Origin: CBDVBE01 sp964543525
GTDB lineage: Bacteria > Fibrobacterota > Chitinivibrionia > Chitinivibrionales > JANQEN01
DNA length: 21,107 nucleotides
Assembly: GCA_964543525.1 (NCBI GenBank)
Contig: CAZIYW010000090.1
Coordinates: 1-21,107, forward strand
Direction: 5' to 3'
Shown here: positions 7,372 through 14,964 of the stretch, piece after piece
How positions within the stretch are numbered: position 1 is the stretch's first letter
Layout: each line of letters begins with the position of its first letter
Translations under genes and position numbers: made by a program
The notes under the pieces: model-generated
The model's input: the letters and a program-made list of their open reading frames with translations, nothing else
Database searches by the model: none
Told to the model about the DNA's origin: nothing

Positions 7372-8707
7372 CGGAAACCACCATGCGCCCGGTCCGTATA
7401 TTTCCGTTATGCGTCAATCGGTAAATATACATTCCAGGGCCAACCCGTTTTCCTTCCGCGTCTGTGCCGTTCCACCGTACCTGATGCGCCCCGGCCGCTA
7501 CATTCCCGCGTATTACTGTGGTGATTGTTTTACCGCCGGGATCGAAAATTGTCAGTGCAGCATCCCCGTCACGGGGGACAGTAAAACTGATGGTTGTTGC
7601 CTGTCTGACCGGGTTGGGATAGTTTGCAAGTGAGAAATCAGCCGGATGTATTTTTGTTTTGTCTGCGGTACAAGTCGGTCCCACTTCAATATAGTCTCTT
7701 TTAACTTTAATACCCGGCCCGATAGGGTTTTTGTTGTGTGCCACCAGAATAACATGATAGGTGCCGGGTGTTTCATAGGTGATCGGCGGTGGTTTCTCTT
7801 CATACGATTTGCGGGGCGTGCCGCCGTCAAATGTCCAGTCGCAGGTCTCGGCATTGGTTGTAGCATTGGTAAACGTTACCGCTTCGCCGCCGTTAACAGC
7901 AGTATTGTCCGCGCTGAAATCAACCGCCGGTTTTGTACCGATATTGCTCAGCTTCTGGCTGTATTCATTCCAGAGCTCATCAGCACCTTTGTTCAGTATC
8001 GCGTTACAGGCCTTGTCCAATGACCAGGGATTCATGGAAAGACAGGTTTCATTCAGTTTGATATAAAAGTCCCGGTCATAATTGTTTGCAATCCAGTTAT
8101 AGAAGAATCCGGTGTTGGTGTAGCCCGCTTTCCATTTAGAGCTGCTTGAGCCGGGTCTCCTGTTCTGGTGGTAACCTGCCCGGATACGGGTGCCGTCGGC
8201 CAGCCCTTCAATAAAACCGAAAAATTCGGTTCCCGATTGATACCCGCCGCAGTTTTTCGGCTCATGCTGATACCCGTGGGTCATCTCATGGAACAGCACC
8301 CCGATAATCTCAGCCTCCATTTTAATATCATCGTTGTTATTATTGGAGTAATATTCCTGTATATATTTAGTGCTGAACTGTATGGATATCTCCGGCGGGC
8401 TTCCCCATTTGCCGGAGATACCGTCATAGTATTTAAGGTAATAATTCAGTTTGTCAAAGTCGCGCACTTCATCCGCCCCCCGGTAAAAATGCCTGCATAC
8501 ATCCCTGCACACCTCTTTCATATAGGTTTGCGGATCAGGTATTATTTTTTTGTAAATTTTCGATCCTTCCGTTGAGCCGTTATCCCGGTCCACAAAGTTA
8601 ATGGTTGGAAATTTGAAGTCAGCCCAGGGATCCTGAGCAAAAAGCAGCGTGACACTGAAAAAAGAGCATAACAAACCGCACAGATAAAAAGTTTTTAAAA
8701 CTCTCAT
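7361..8707 (-). CDS. Secreted basic-secretory-protein-type metallopeptidase with PKD and sorting domains
   Basis: A 448-residue exported protein. The signal peptide spans about 1-24 (cleavage likely at LFA-Q). The catalytic domain (about 55-255) has the zincin motif HEMTH at 140-144 followed by FIEGLADGTRIRAG at 165-178; this HEMTHxxQ...GLIEGIADYxR layout is characteristic of the basic secretory protein (BSP) family. A PKD domain follows (about 260-343, with the usual WTFDGGTP and YETPGTYHVILVA strands). A FlgD-like C-terminal domain (about 356-448, NYPNPVRQATTISFTV...VRWNGTDAEGKRVGPGMYIYRL) resembles T9SS type A sorting domains. The ATG has AGGGG 6 nt upstream. It should act outside the cell or at its surface on protein. 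Substrate is unknown; the BSP call is firm on motif grounds. Confidence 0.9.
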   Translation of the reverse strand: MRVLKTFYLCGLLCSFFSVTLLFAQDPWADFKFPTINFVDRDNGSTEGSKIYKKIIPDPQTYMKEVCRDVCRHFYRGADEVRDFDKLNYYLKYYDGISGKWGSPPEISIQFSTKYIQEYYSNNNNDDIKMEAEIIGVLFHEMTHGYQHEPKNCGGYQSGTEFFGFIEGLADGTRIRAGYHQNRRPGSSSSKWKAGYTNTGFFYNWIANNYDRDFYIKLNETCLSMNPWSLDKACNAILNKGADELWNEYSQKLSNIGTKPAVDFSADNTAVNGGEAVTFTNATTNAETCDWTFDGGTPRKSYEEKPPPITYETPGTYHVILVAHNKNPIGPGIKVKRDYIEVGPTCTADKTKIHPADFSLANYPNPVRQATTISFTVPRDGDAALTIFDPGGKTITTVIRGNVAAGAHQVRWNGTDAEGKRVGPGMYIYRLTHNGNIRTGRMVVSDYR

Positions 8708-9269
8708 ACAATCCCCTCTCCCCGTTTCTGCAATGTTTAAATTATTGCGGAGTATATACTTAATAATTTAGCATAAAAATCTGGAAATGTCAACATTTAA
8801 TTTAAGAAAATAAAAACCATTAAAAACGATATAACTTATTGTAAAACAATTTATTATACTAATAATAATAAAATACAATAAATTTAAATATTATTAAAAA
8901 TATTAAGAAAATTAAAGGGTTTTCCATCAAAGAGATGCCATTTGGTGTTTTTTATTTTGTATCATTACTTCTAGAGAAATGTATCTTGATTAGTATCTGT
9001 CCGAAAAATCCTTGATTTGTCATTTCGACCGGAGGGAGAAATCTGACAGTTATGCCTGGTTTCCTGACAACCACTGATTAGTTCTTGTTTAATAGAGACC
9101 GTTTTCTTCATCCTCATCCTCAACCTCATCCTCGGAAATGAGACCGATTTTAGCAATTCTGGGACGCGGACGATGGACGAGGAAGATGACGATTTGTCAA
9201 TCGTTAACGCAAACGAAGTAACAAAAAAACGGCTCTTTCAACCTGAAATGACACAAGGGAGATCTGCCA
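8708..9269. other. 562-bp gene-free stretch with AT-rich island
   Basis: About 8735-8925 is almost pure A and T (long A/T runs, AATAATAATAATAAAAT-like words) and stands out sharply from the flanking genes. Then comes a REP-like hairpin (9018-9048), a short CCTCAT-type microsatellite near 9108-9136, and a GACGA-rich patch near 9165-9195. Minus-strand reading frames across the microsatellite are low complexity and not convincing. I find no gene. Confidence 0.5.
9018..9048. repeat. REP-like imperfect hairpin
   Basis: TGTCATTTC (9018-9026) and GAAA-TC-TGACA (9038-9048) form a 5+4-bp stem with a 2-nt bulge around a GACCGGAGGGA loop. The core TTTCGACCGGAGGGAGAAAT resembles short interspersed sequences that I recall from intergenic DNA of several phyla. 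A second, inverted copy of its 9-bp arm, GAAATGACA, lies at 9245-9253 and is followed by GGGAGATCTG, which supports a dispersed element. Confidence 0.45.
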
Positions 9270-9779
9270 ATGCCGTCTCTTCGAAGCCGCCTTACCCGCT
9301 CAATATTCGTACAGGGCCACCTGAAAAAAGTCTTTGATTTTCAGAAAACAACACTGGAAGAGGTGCGACGCAAGTCCGCCGGGTTATCAAAATTTGTCAG
9401 GCTGCCCCGCGGAACATCGGTGGAAAGAGTGACTGTCGCAGATTTGCCTGCAGAGTGGGTAAGAGCCGCTAATGTTACTGCCGTCAATGAAGCGGCCATT
9501 CTCTATTTTGACGCATCGAAAGTTGAGAAACTGCCGTTAACACCGCTGCAGCAGGACCTCAGCGAACTGCCTCCCATGCTTATTCAGGTGGGCCATCATG
9601 AGATTCTCCTGAGCGACTCAACCCGCCTTGCAGAAAAGGCAAAACAGGCGGGTGTTGAAGTGACCCTCCAGATATGGGATCACATGTGGCATGTGTTTCA
9701 TACTTTTGCTGCGGTGGTGCCTGAGGCGAAGAGGGCTGTTGGTGGTATTGGGGAGTTTGTGGGGAAGTATACGGGATGA
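9270..9779 (+). pseudogene. Alpha/beta hydrolase (HSL/esterase type) with catalytic core deleted
   Basis: 169 codons with GGGAG 9 nt before the ATG. Residues 1-90 (RSRLTRSIFVQGHLKKV...VTVADLPAEWVRA...AAILYF) match the N-terminal cap and first strand of alpha/beta-hydrolase-3 (hormone-sensitive-lipase-like) esterases. Residues 100-169 (LPPMLIQVGHHEILLSDSTR...WDHMWHVFHTFA) match their C-terminal end, including the acid loop and catalytic His (MWHVF). Between AILYF and LTPLQQDLSELPP the family normally has about 130-140 residues with the HGGG oxyanion hole and GxSxG nucleophile; all are missing. The frame is kept, so a stable fragment could be made, but it cannot be an active esterase. Family members are usually near 300 residues. 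Confidence 0.8.
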
Positions 9780-9802
9780 TTAGTTGTGAGTATCAACAGA
9801 AA

Positions 9803-10104
9803 TTAGTTAAGTATGGTTGATAGATCTTTTACTTTTATTTTACCTGCTTTGTAGTTTTTATACATTAGAGTTGTTGCATAATTTGTTTTTAGGGGTTAAA
9901 AAGTGCTTTTTTTTAAGTATAAACAGCATATTTTTCATGTTAATTTTAATTATGCAACAAGTCTATTCACTCCGATTCCTCAGCAATAATCTTTTCAATT
10001 TCAGGCTCAGGTTTATCAAGGCTGTTGGATAGCAGTTCAATGGCCTCAATTTTTTCCAATGTAGGCAGCTTCAATAAGTTAGACTTCATTTGTTTTTTCA
10101 GCAT
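9803..10104 (-). pseudogene. Addiction-module antitoxin gene broken by a stop codon and a MITE
   Basis: From ATG 10104 (AGAGAGG just upstream) 45 codons run to TGA at 9969-9967: MLKKQMKSNLLKLP...IEAIELLSNSLDKP...KIIAEESE. This is the start of the small 'putative addiction module component' (PF09720/TIGR02574-like) antitoxins, which have LLxLPxxERxxLxxxLxxSLD and usually continue EESERR. The TGA stands where Arg (CGA) is expected. If the MITE at 9868-9963 and one TA copy are removed, the frame continues with MYKNYKAGKIKVKDLSTILN and a TAA at 9805-9803, giving 68 codons, the normal family size and a plausible C-terminal end. No RelE-like toxin gene is next to it. Two separate lesions make it a pseudogene, though the 45-residue piece may still be translated. 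Confidence 0.7.
9868..9963. mobile_element. 96-bp MITE with 16-bp terminal inverted repeats and TA duplication
   Basis: The left end GAGTTGTTGCATAATT (9868-9883) and the reverse complement of the right end, GACTTGTTGCATAATT (9963-9948), match at 15 of 16 bases. The element is flanked on both sides by TA (9866-9867 and 9964-9965), the target duplication made by IS630/Tc1-mariner-type and some IS5-type transposases. The 64-bp interior is AT-rich and cannot code for a transposase. Removing element plus one TA restores a reading frame through the antitoxin gene, which independently supports the boundaries. Confidence 0.75.
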
Positions 10105-10392
10105 TTTTACCTCTCTTTTAAATAAAAAAAATTAAAATTGTTTGAAATGGCAAGGTGTTAATCAGGGTTACGAGACGCTGAATAAGCAGTTTAACGATGT
10201 GGAATAGGCGCCTGATGCCGCCATGTATCTTTATATATATAACACGGCATAATCTCCTTCGCTGCTGCGCCTGGACTATTTATTTTACACGGTAGTTAAC
10301 GTGAGTTTTCATTGGCGACCTTTCTTTTTTTATAACCTCTCTGCAATACTCATTGACAGCCTTGTGCATATGTATCCAGTTATCAATTACAC
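10105..10392. other. Intergenic region between antitoxin remnant and GH20 gene
   Basis: The AT-rich bases just right of 10104 should hold the antitoxin promoter. Minus-strand 10250-10190 contains a 19-codon frame with a strong AAGGAG site (MPCYIYKDTWRHQAPIPHR), which I cannot relate to anything. No intrinsic terminator for the GH20 gene, which ends at 10393, is evident. Confidence 0.3.
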
Positions 10393-12189
10393 TTATGGTA
10401 CCAGCACCAGAAAAACATTATCCATTCTGAAATTACCTCCTATCCTGCATAAATACGCCCCGGCACCCAGCGAATTTTTCATAGATTTCATGGTATCTTT
10501 TCTGTTGACAAGCAGTTGTGCATCAGCAGGCCCAAGCGTTACTGTCTGCACCAGAGCACCTTTTACATTGAACACCTGTACAGTTACGTTGTTATGAAAT
10601 ATGACCTGGTTGTCGGGTATTTTTTTGTTATTGATACCGGTCGGTGAAATCGAGGTGCCGGGGGCACGCACAAGGGTATAGGCCAGTGTTTTAAAACCGG
10701 CGTAGTCATTCATCAGCTTGGGACTGCTCCACGCTTTCTGTGCATGGGCGCGCATCAGTTCAAAGGTATTCTCAGCGATCTCCTCCTCAGTTTCAGCATC
10801 GGGAACGTCGCACCAGATGCACATTTTTGACCCGAGAATCTGCGGATCCCCTTCAGGCAGAGTGCCGCCGTCAAAGGTGTACACCTCGAAATTGTCATAC
10901 AGGGTTTTGGGATTGCCGGTATTCAGATCCTTGCCCACGATATAGTAGTTGTCCCAGGCGCTGTTCATGAGCATCTGGCCGCGATCGTAGGCTTTTGACG
11001 GATAGCTGCCGCCCCAGCCGAACCAGTTCAGGTTCGACCAGTGATCACTGTAAATATCGGTGGCAACACTGCACACGCCCGCGCTGGTCACTCCCACGCC
11101 GAGGAGCACGTCATTCCAGGTCCAGGTGATTTTTCCTTTCTCATTGATAAGATTGTGTGCCCAGTTGACAAAGTGACGGTAGCAGTCGTTGGGATGGGCG
11201 TCCTGACCGTATATACTCTTTGCATACGATGACAACCGGGGGAAATTGCCGTATTCATCCAGTGTCATGTATTCATCCGCCCCAAGATGCCAGTATGGTC
11301 CGGGGAACAGGGGTATAAACTCATCCAGAAGCTCGTTGATAAAAGTGTATACCGAATCGATACTCAGATCAAAGGCCCAGTAACGATCACCGAGCACCCG
11401 CTGTGGCAGCAGCAGGCCTTTGTGTGCGGCATATGCCCATGATGCATGGCCGGGCAGGTCGATCTCAGGCAGGATAGTAACCTGATATTTCGCCGCGAGA
11501 TCGATAAGCTCCCCAATCTCCGCTTTTGTGTAGTGATCCACAGAGACTATTTCGGGATGGCTTGAGCTTTCAAGACGGAAGCCGCCCACATTCTCCTTGA
11601 TCAGCGCATCGGAAAGGTGCAGATGCAGCAGATTCTTCTTTACATACGCCATATCTTTTATGTGGTCTTTTATCCAGTCAAGCGTAAAGTATTTGCGTCC
11701 CAGATCAATATGCAGTCCCCGCCACCGTGCCACCGGCCGGTCGCGTATCACACCGCAGTCAATTGTCATACTCTGCCGGAGAAGCTGCAGTATCGTGCGG
11801 GTACCGTAAAATGCACCGGCCACTGCGCTGGCGCGAATGTGTAACGTACTGTCAATATGCAGGAGATAGCCTTCATCACCGACTGTGGTATCTGATGTAT
11901 CCAGGGAGAGAAAGATATCACCCGATGCCGGTGCGGCTGCTGTAACTACCGTAATGGTCAGGTTGGTCAATTCCTTCAAGTCCCCGGCGAATGTCTCTCC
12001 CGCATCCTGCAATGAATCGGCATCATCGCTGCGTAAGACAATATGCGCTGCTGAAGAAAGGGTGAATGAGCCCGTGCCCGGTGTCCATTCCTGTACGGCG
12101 GGAATTGTTTCCGGTTTTTCTGCGGCTGTGGTTGCTCCGGGAAGTATACCACAGAATACAATGAGCAGTAAAAAGGCACCAGTCAACAT
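10393..12189 (-). CDS. GH20 beta-N-acetylhexosaminidase, secreted
   Basis: A 598-residue exported glycosidase. The signal peptide spans about 1-22. The GH20b-type N-terminal domain (about 33-150) is followed by the (beta/alpha)8 catalytic domain from about 155, with RGLHIDLGRKYF, the HLHLSD strand end, LPEIDLPGHASWA and the catalytic pair D305-E306 in HLGADEY (usual form HxGGDE). GH20 enzymes use the substrate 2-acetamido group as nucleophile, positioned by the Asp, with the Glu as acid/base, and release terminal GlcNAc or GalNAc from chitin oligomers or glycans. The last 70 residues or so look like a C-terminal sorting domain (VTVQVFNVKGALVQTV...GAGAYLCRIG). The ATG has AAAGGGG about 10 nt upstream. 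It is divergent from regulator cassette 2 and shares its 410-bp promoter region. Confidence 0.92.
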   Translation of the reverse strand: MLTGAFLLLIVFCGILPGATTAAEKPETIPAVQEWTPGTGSFTLSSAAHIVLRSDDADSLQDAGETFAGDLKELTNLTITVVTAAAPASGDIFLSLDTSDTTVGDEGYLLHIDSTLHIRASAVAGAFYGTRTILQLLRQSMTIDCGVIRDRPVARWRGLHIDLGRKYFTLDWIKDHIKDMAYVKKNLLHLHLSDALIKENVGGFRLESSSHPEIVSVDHYTKAEIGELIDLAAKYQVTILPEIDLPGHASWAYAAHKGLLLPQRVLGDRYWAFDLSIDSVYTFINELLDEFIPLFPGPYWHLGADEYMTLDEYGNFPRLSSYAKSIYGQDAHPNDCYRHFVNWAHNLINEKGKITWTWNDVLLGVGVTSAGVCSVATDIYSDHWSNLNWFGWGGSYPSKAYDRGQMLMNSAWDNYYIVGKDLNTGNPKTLYDNFEVYTFDGGTLPEGDPQILGSKMCIWCDVPDAETEEEIAENTFELMRAHAQKAWSSPKLMNDYAGFKTLAYTLVRAPGTSISPTGINNKKIPDNQVIFHNNVTVQVFNVKGALVQTVTLGPADAQLLVNRKDTMKSMKNSLGAGAYLCRIGGNFRMDNVFLVLVP

Positions 12190-12599
12190 TGATTTAAAAC
12201 CCCTTTTATATGTAAAAATAATCCAAAATATGGATATTACCCACCTTTAAATCCAAATAACTCAGATCGGTAAATTATTGATACCCACAAATCAAACCAT
12301 TTCTCCCCATAAGGGAGTTGAAAGGATAGTGCAGGGACTTGTACTATTTAACACTATTCACGGCTGGTTATCAGTATATTTTAACCCTTTTATCGTATCG
12401 ACTGGCCCTTTTGATATGTTACAAAATTTCATGGGTGATAAAAGCCTACTTTAAGCCAACTGTCAGCAAAACCAATGACTTACGAATTCTAAATGGTGTC
12501 AAAAAAAATCAGAAATGTAACCGTTTTTATCACTTTTTTATGCAAACCAGAATATTCTGCCATATATTTAGGTTATATCTTTGAAAGCGGGGAGTGGTT
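12190..12599. other. 410-bp divergent promoter region, no gene supported
   Basis: This gap must hold the promoters of both the GH20 gene and regulator cassette 2. Besides the ATCCA repeats at 12221-12255, a 5-bp hairpin (CTCCC/GGGAG) lies near 12303-12317. An 81-codon plus-strand frame at 12339-12584 is rich in Tyr, Leu and Phe as expected of AT-rich noncoding DNA and lacks a good ribosome-binding site; I do not call it. Confidence 0.4.
12221..12255. promoter_or_regulatory. Operator-like ATCCA repeats upstream of the GH20 gene
   Basis: ATCCA-AAATA-TGGAT (12221-12235) is a 5-bp inverted repeat, and a third half-site with near-identical flank (ATCCAAATA) starts at 12251, 30 bp or about three helical turns away. 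They sit 32-66 bp upstream of the GH20 start codon, inside the region shared with the TIGR02147 regulator gene. A regulatory site is plausible but unproven. Confidence 0.35.
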
Positions 12600-13472
12600 T
12601 TGGCACGGAAAAAGACACCGGCAACAGTAAAAAAAATTTTCCAATACGACAATTACAGAATGTTTCTGCGTGATTTTTTTAATGAGCAGAAACAGATTCG
12701 CACCTCACTTTCCAAGCGTTATTTTGCCAAAAAGGCGGGCTTTTCAAGTCACAGCCAGATTTCCCACCTTATTGCAGGCCGCAGAAACATTACCAGAAAA
12801 ACCATGGACCAGTTTCTGGAGATTCTTCGTCTTGAAGGTAAAGCTGCGGAATATTTTGTCGCCCTGGTAAATTTTAACCAGGCGAAAAGCATTGAAGACA
12901 AAGAGGAATATTTCAAGAAACTGAATGTTATCAGGCAGAAGATTAAATATTACAAATTGGAGAAGCGCCAGTATAAATATTTTGAAAAATGGTATTATCC
13001 GGTTATCCGGGAAATTGCCGTGTATCTCGATTGGGGTGATGATTATAAAAAACTGGCCAAGAGTGTTGATCCGCCCATTTCCGTTGATGAGGCAAAGGAT
13101 GCGGTTAAAACACTGTTGGAGCTTAATATGATTACCAGAAACAGTAACGGCAGGTATGTTCAGGTGGATAATGTCCTTTACCCCGGTGAAGTGCCGTCAT
13201 ACTCCTATAAAAAAGCCCGTCGTGATATGATTCTGCAGTCCATTGAAGCTTCTGAGCGACTCTCTCCTGATGAGCGGTACTTTTTTAACTGTACCCTTTC
13301 TCTCAGTGAAGAGAGTCATCAGAGATTACTGGAACTGATACAACATTTTGAGAGGGAATTTGAGTCGATTTTTATTACGGAAGACAATACACAGATTAAA
13401 AAGGTGCATCAGTTTAATCTTCAGTTTTTCCCGGTATCAAAGGATCTGGACGGAGGGGAGGATACGCAATGA
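12600..13472 (+). CDS. TIGR02147-family regulatory protein (cassette 2)
   Basis: About 290 residues, paralogous to the protein encoded at 7269-6448: the same YDNYRMFLRDFF opening, a helix-turn-helix-like segment (FAKKAGFSSHSQISHLIAGRRNIT), the AEYFVALVNFNQAK and KWYYPVIREIA blocks, and a matching end (QFNLQFFPVSK). It has a basic N-terminal extension (ARKKTPATVKK) that the other copy lacks. I prefer the TTG start at 12600 because GGGGAG (12589-12594) is then at 5-nt spacing; a GTG at 12594 overlaps that site. The stop overlaps the next gene's start by 4 bp (ATGA), so regulator and lipoprotein are translationally coupled. Expected to bind DNA and act locally; target unknown. Confidence 0.9.
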   Translation: MARKKTPATVKKIFQYDNYRMFLRDFFNEQKQIRTSLSKRYFAKKAGFSSHSQISHLIAGRRNITRKTMDQFLEILRLEGKAAEYFVALVNFNQAKSIEDKEEYFKKLNVIRQKIKYYKLEKRQYKYFEKWYYPVIREIAVYLDWGDDYKKLAKSVDPPISVDEAKDAVKTLLELNMITRNSNGRYVQVDNVLYPGEVPSYSYKKARRDMILQSIEASERLSPDERYFFNCTLSLSEESHQRLLELIQHFEREFESIFITEDNTQIKKVHQFNLQFFPVSKDLDGGEDTQ

Positions 13473-14917
13473 TCAGATATCTGGGATTACTTTGTGCAAT
13501 GAGTATGCTGCTGATTCGGTGTTCCAGCGGTCCGGCACCGGTGGCCGGCGGTACCGTTATTCCCAATCTTATTGTCGGCAATGTAGTATACGAGGATTCT
13601 CGCCCGGCGATCGGGAAGACCGTTTCCATAAAAAGCGTTATTATCACACCGGATAATGACAGCTGTACCATTGATACGACCGCGGTAACTGATGAAAGCG
13701 GCAGGTATGAATTCGGCTGTATACCAAAAGGAAAGTATATCATTTCCTGCGATGATTCTGCGGCGGGCCTCTCTGCGATTATTGCAAAGTTTGAGCGGAA
13801 AACCGATTCAACCGTTGTTGCCAGTAACATGGTTCTGCGATCCAAAGTGACTCTTATCGGACGGGTATTGAGTGAAGAAGGGATCTCGAAGACAAATATT
13901 CAGGTGTTTATCCCCGGCGTTTCAGCGAGGGTTTTTGCGGATTCCGATGGAGTTTATTCCCTGCCCCAGATGCCGCAGGGACATTTTGAAATAGCGTTCA
14001 TCTCCGGTAACACTATCAATTTCCTGCCGACTACCGTTGAGAATATTACCGCCCCGACCGTGTATATGAAGGATGTCAAGGTTGAGCTGAAGGGGAGTAA
14101 TCTGTATGATGATTACGCATTCTATGACCATCAATTCGAGTATTCATATTCAATATTGCCTATCGGTTACAAGCCCGGTAATGAGCCGGACTGGTATCTG
14201 AATAAAAATTTTACCGGCCCGAAATATTTCGCGGTTGTTGATGAAGATCTCAAGGAATACAATCCGAAATACACCATGCTGTTTATTGTCGGCTCCGATG
14301 CGGTATGGTGCAGTGATGTAAATCTGGTGAGCAGGCTTGAAAAAGATATGGATTTCTCGGTGTTTGTGTTTGAGCATAATAAGGTCTCGATCAGCGATAC
14401 CGCCGGGATGGATATTATCTATCTGTCTTCCAGTATTCTGGCCGATACCCTGCTGGCCCACGCCATGCTCCGTGATGTTCATCAACCCATTGTGTCAAGC
14501 GAGGATAATTACTATCCCTATCTGATGATCACTGATTCAACGGAAGATGATGATTTTGGTGATACGAAATCAGACGGGTTTATTAAAGTGGTTAATCCCG
14601 ACCATTTCATTGCCTCGGGTCTGGATAATTATGTTCAGGTACTGTTTGACGAAGGCTGGGTGAGCTGGGGTATACCACAGGGCGATGTTGAGATTATCGC
14701 GGTATATCCGGGAAAAGAGGAAATTGCCCTGATTTTCTGCTATGATAAAGGTGATGTAATGTTTAATAATTACAGGGCCCCGGCGCGAAGGGTCGGCCAT
14801 TTCTTCACACACACGAAGTATACAGTCCGCAATCTCACTGAAGACGGCTGGAAAATGTTTGCGGCATGCGTAATGTGGGCTCTGGAAGAAACCGGAGACG
14901 GTATTATATCTAAATAG
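13469..14917 (+). CDS. Lipoprotein with carboxypeptidase-regulatory-like repeats and ThuA/GATase1-like C-terminus
   Basis: A 482-residue exported protein. The signal segment (about 3-16) ends at C18 (LLIRCSSG), a lipobox with Arg at -1. Two carboxypeptidase-regulatory-like beta-sandwich repeats follow (about 35-122, with TDESGRYEFGCIPKGKYIISC, and about 128-190, with DSDGVYSLPQMPQGHFEIAF). The C-terminal half (about 265-475) alternates strands and helices: TMLFIVGSDAVW at the start, MDIIYLSSSI in the middle and APARRVGHFF...LTEDGWKMFAACVMWAL at the end. This pattern recalls ThuA/class-I-glutamine-amidotransferase-like domains of surface proteins, but I see no clear catalytic Cys nucleophile. 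It is coupled by a 4-bp overlap to the TIGR02147 regulator, as the LamG lipoprotein is in cassette 1. Probably a surface receptor or binding protein; the C-terminal fold call is moderate. Confidence 0.85.
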   Translation: MIRYLGLLCAMSMLLIRCSSGPAPVAGGTVIPNLIVGNVVYEDSRPAIGKTVSIKSVIITPDNDSCTIDTTAVTDESGRYEFGCIPKGKYIISCDDSAAGLSAIIAKFERKTDSTVVASNMVLRSKVTLIGRVLSEEGISKTNIQVFIPGVSARVFADSDGVYSLPQMPQGHFEIAFISGNTINFLPTTVENITAPTVYMKDVKVELKGSNLYDDYAFYDHQFEYSYSILPIGYKPGNEPDWYLNKNFTGPKYFAVVDEDLKEYNPKYTMLFIVGSDAVWCSDVNLVSRLEKDMDFSVFVFEHNKVSISDTAGMDIIYLSSSILADTLLAHAMLRDVHQPIVSSEDNYYPYLMITDSTEDDDFGDTKSDGFIKVVNPDHFIASGLDNYVQVLFDEGWVSWGIPQGDVEIIAVYPGKEEIALIFCYDKGDVMFNNYRAPARRVGHFFTHTKYTVRNLTEDGWKMFAACVMWALEETGDGIISK

Positions 14918-14964
14918 AATTATGTTGGGGAGGAAAGTTTAAAAGGGAGCGGTGTCCAGTAGCT

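Noticed and set aside
8971..9156. 61-codon minus-strand frame across the CCTCAT microsatellite
   Set aside because: The translation is low complexity, and the frame covers the REP-like hairpin.
9817..10032. 71-codon plus-strand frame, Leu/Phe-rich and membrane-like
   Set aside because: It crosses the MITE and lies antisense to the antitoxin remnant, which explains the sequence much better.
12339..12584. 81-codon plus-strand frame in the GH20/regulator gap
   Set aside because: The composition is what AT-rich noncoding DNA gives, it lacks a ribosome-binding site, and it occupies the promoter region of cassette 2.
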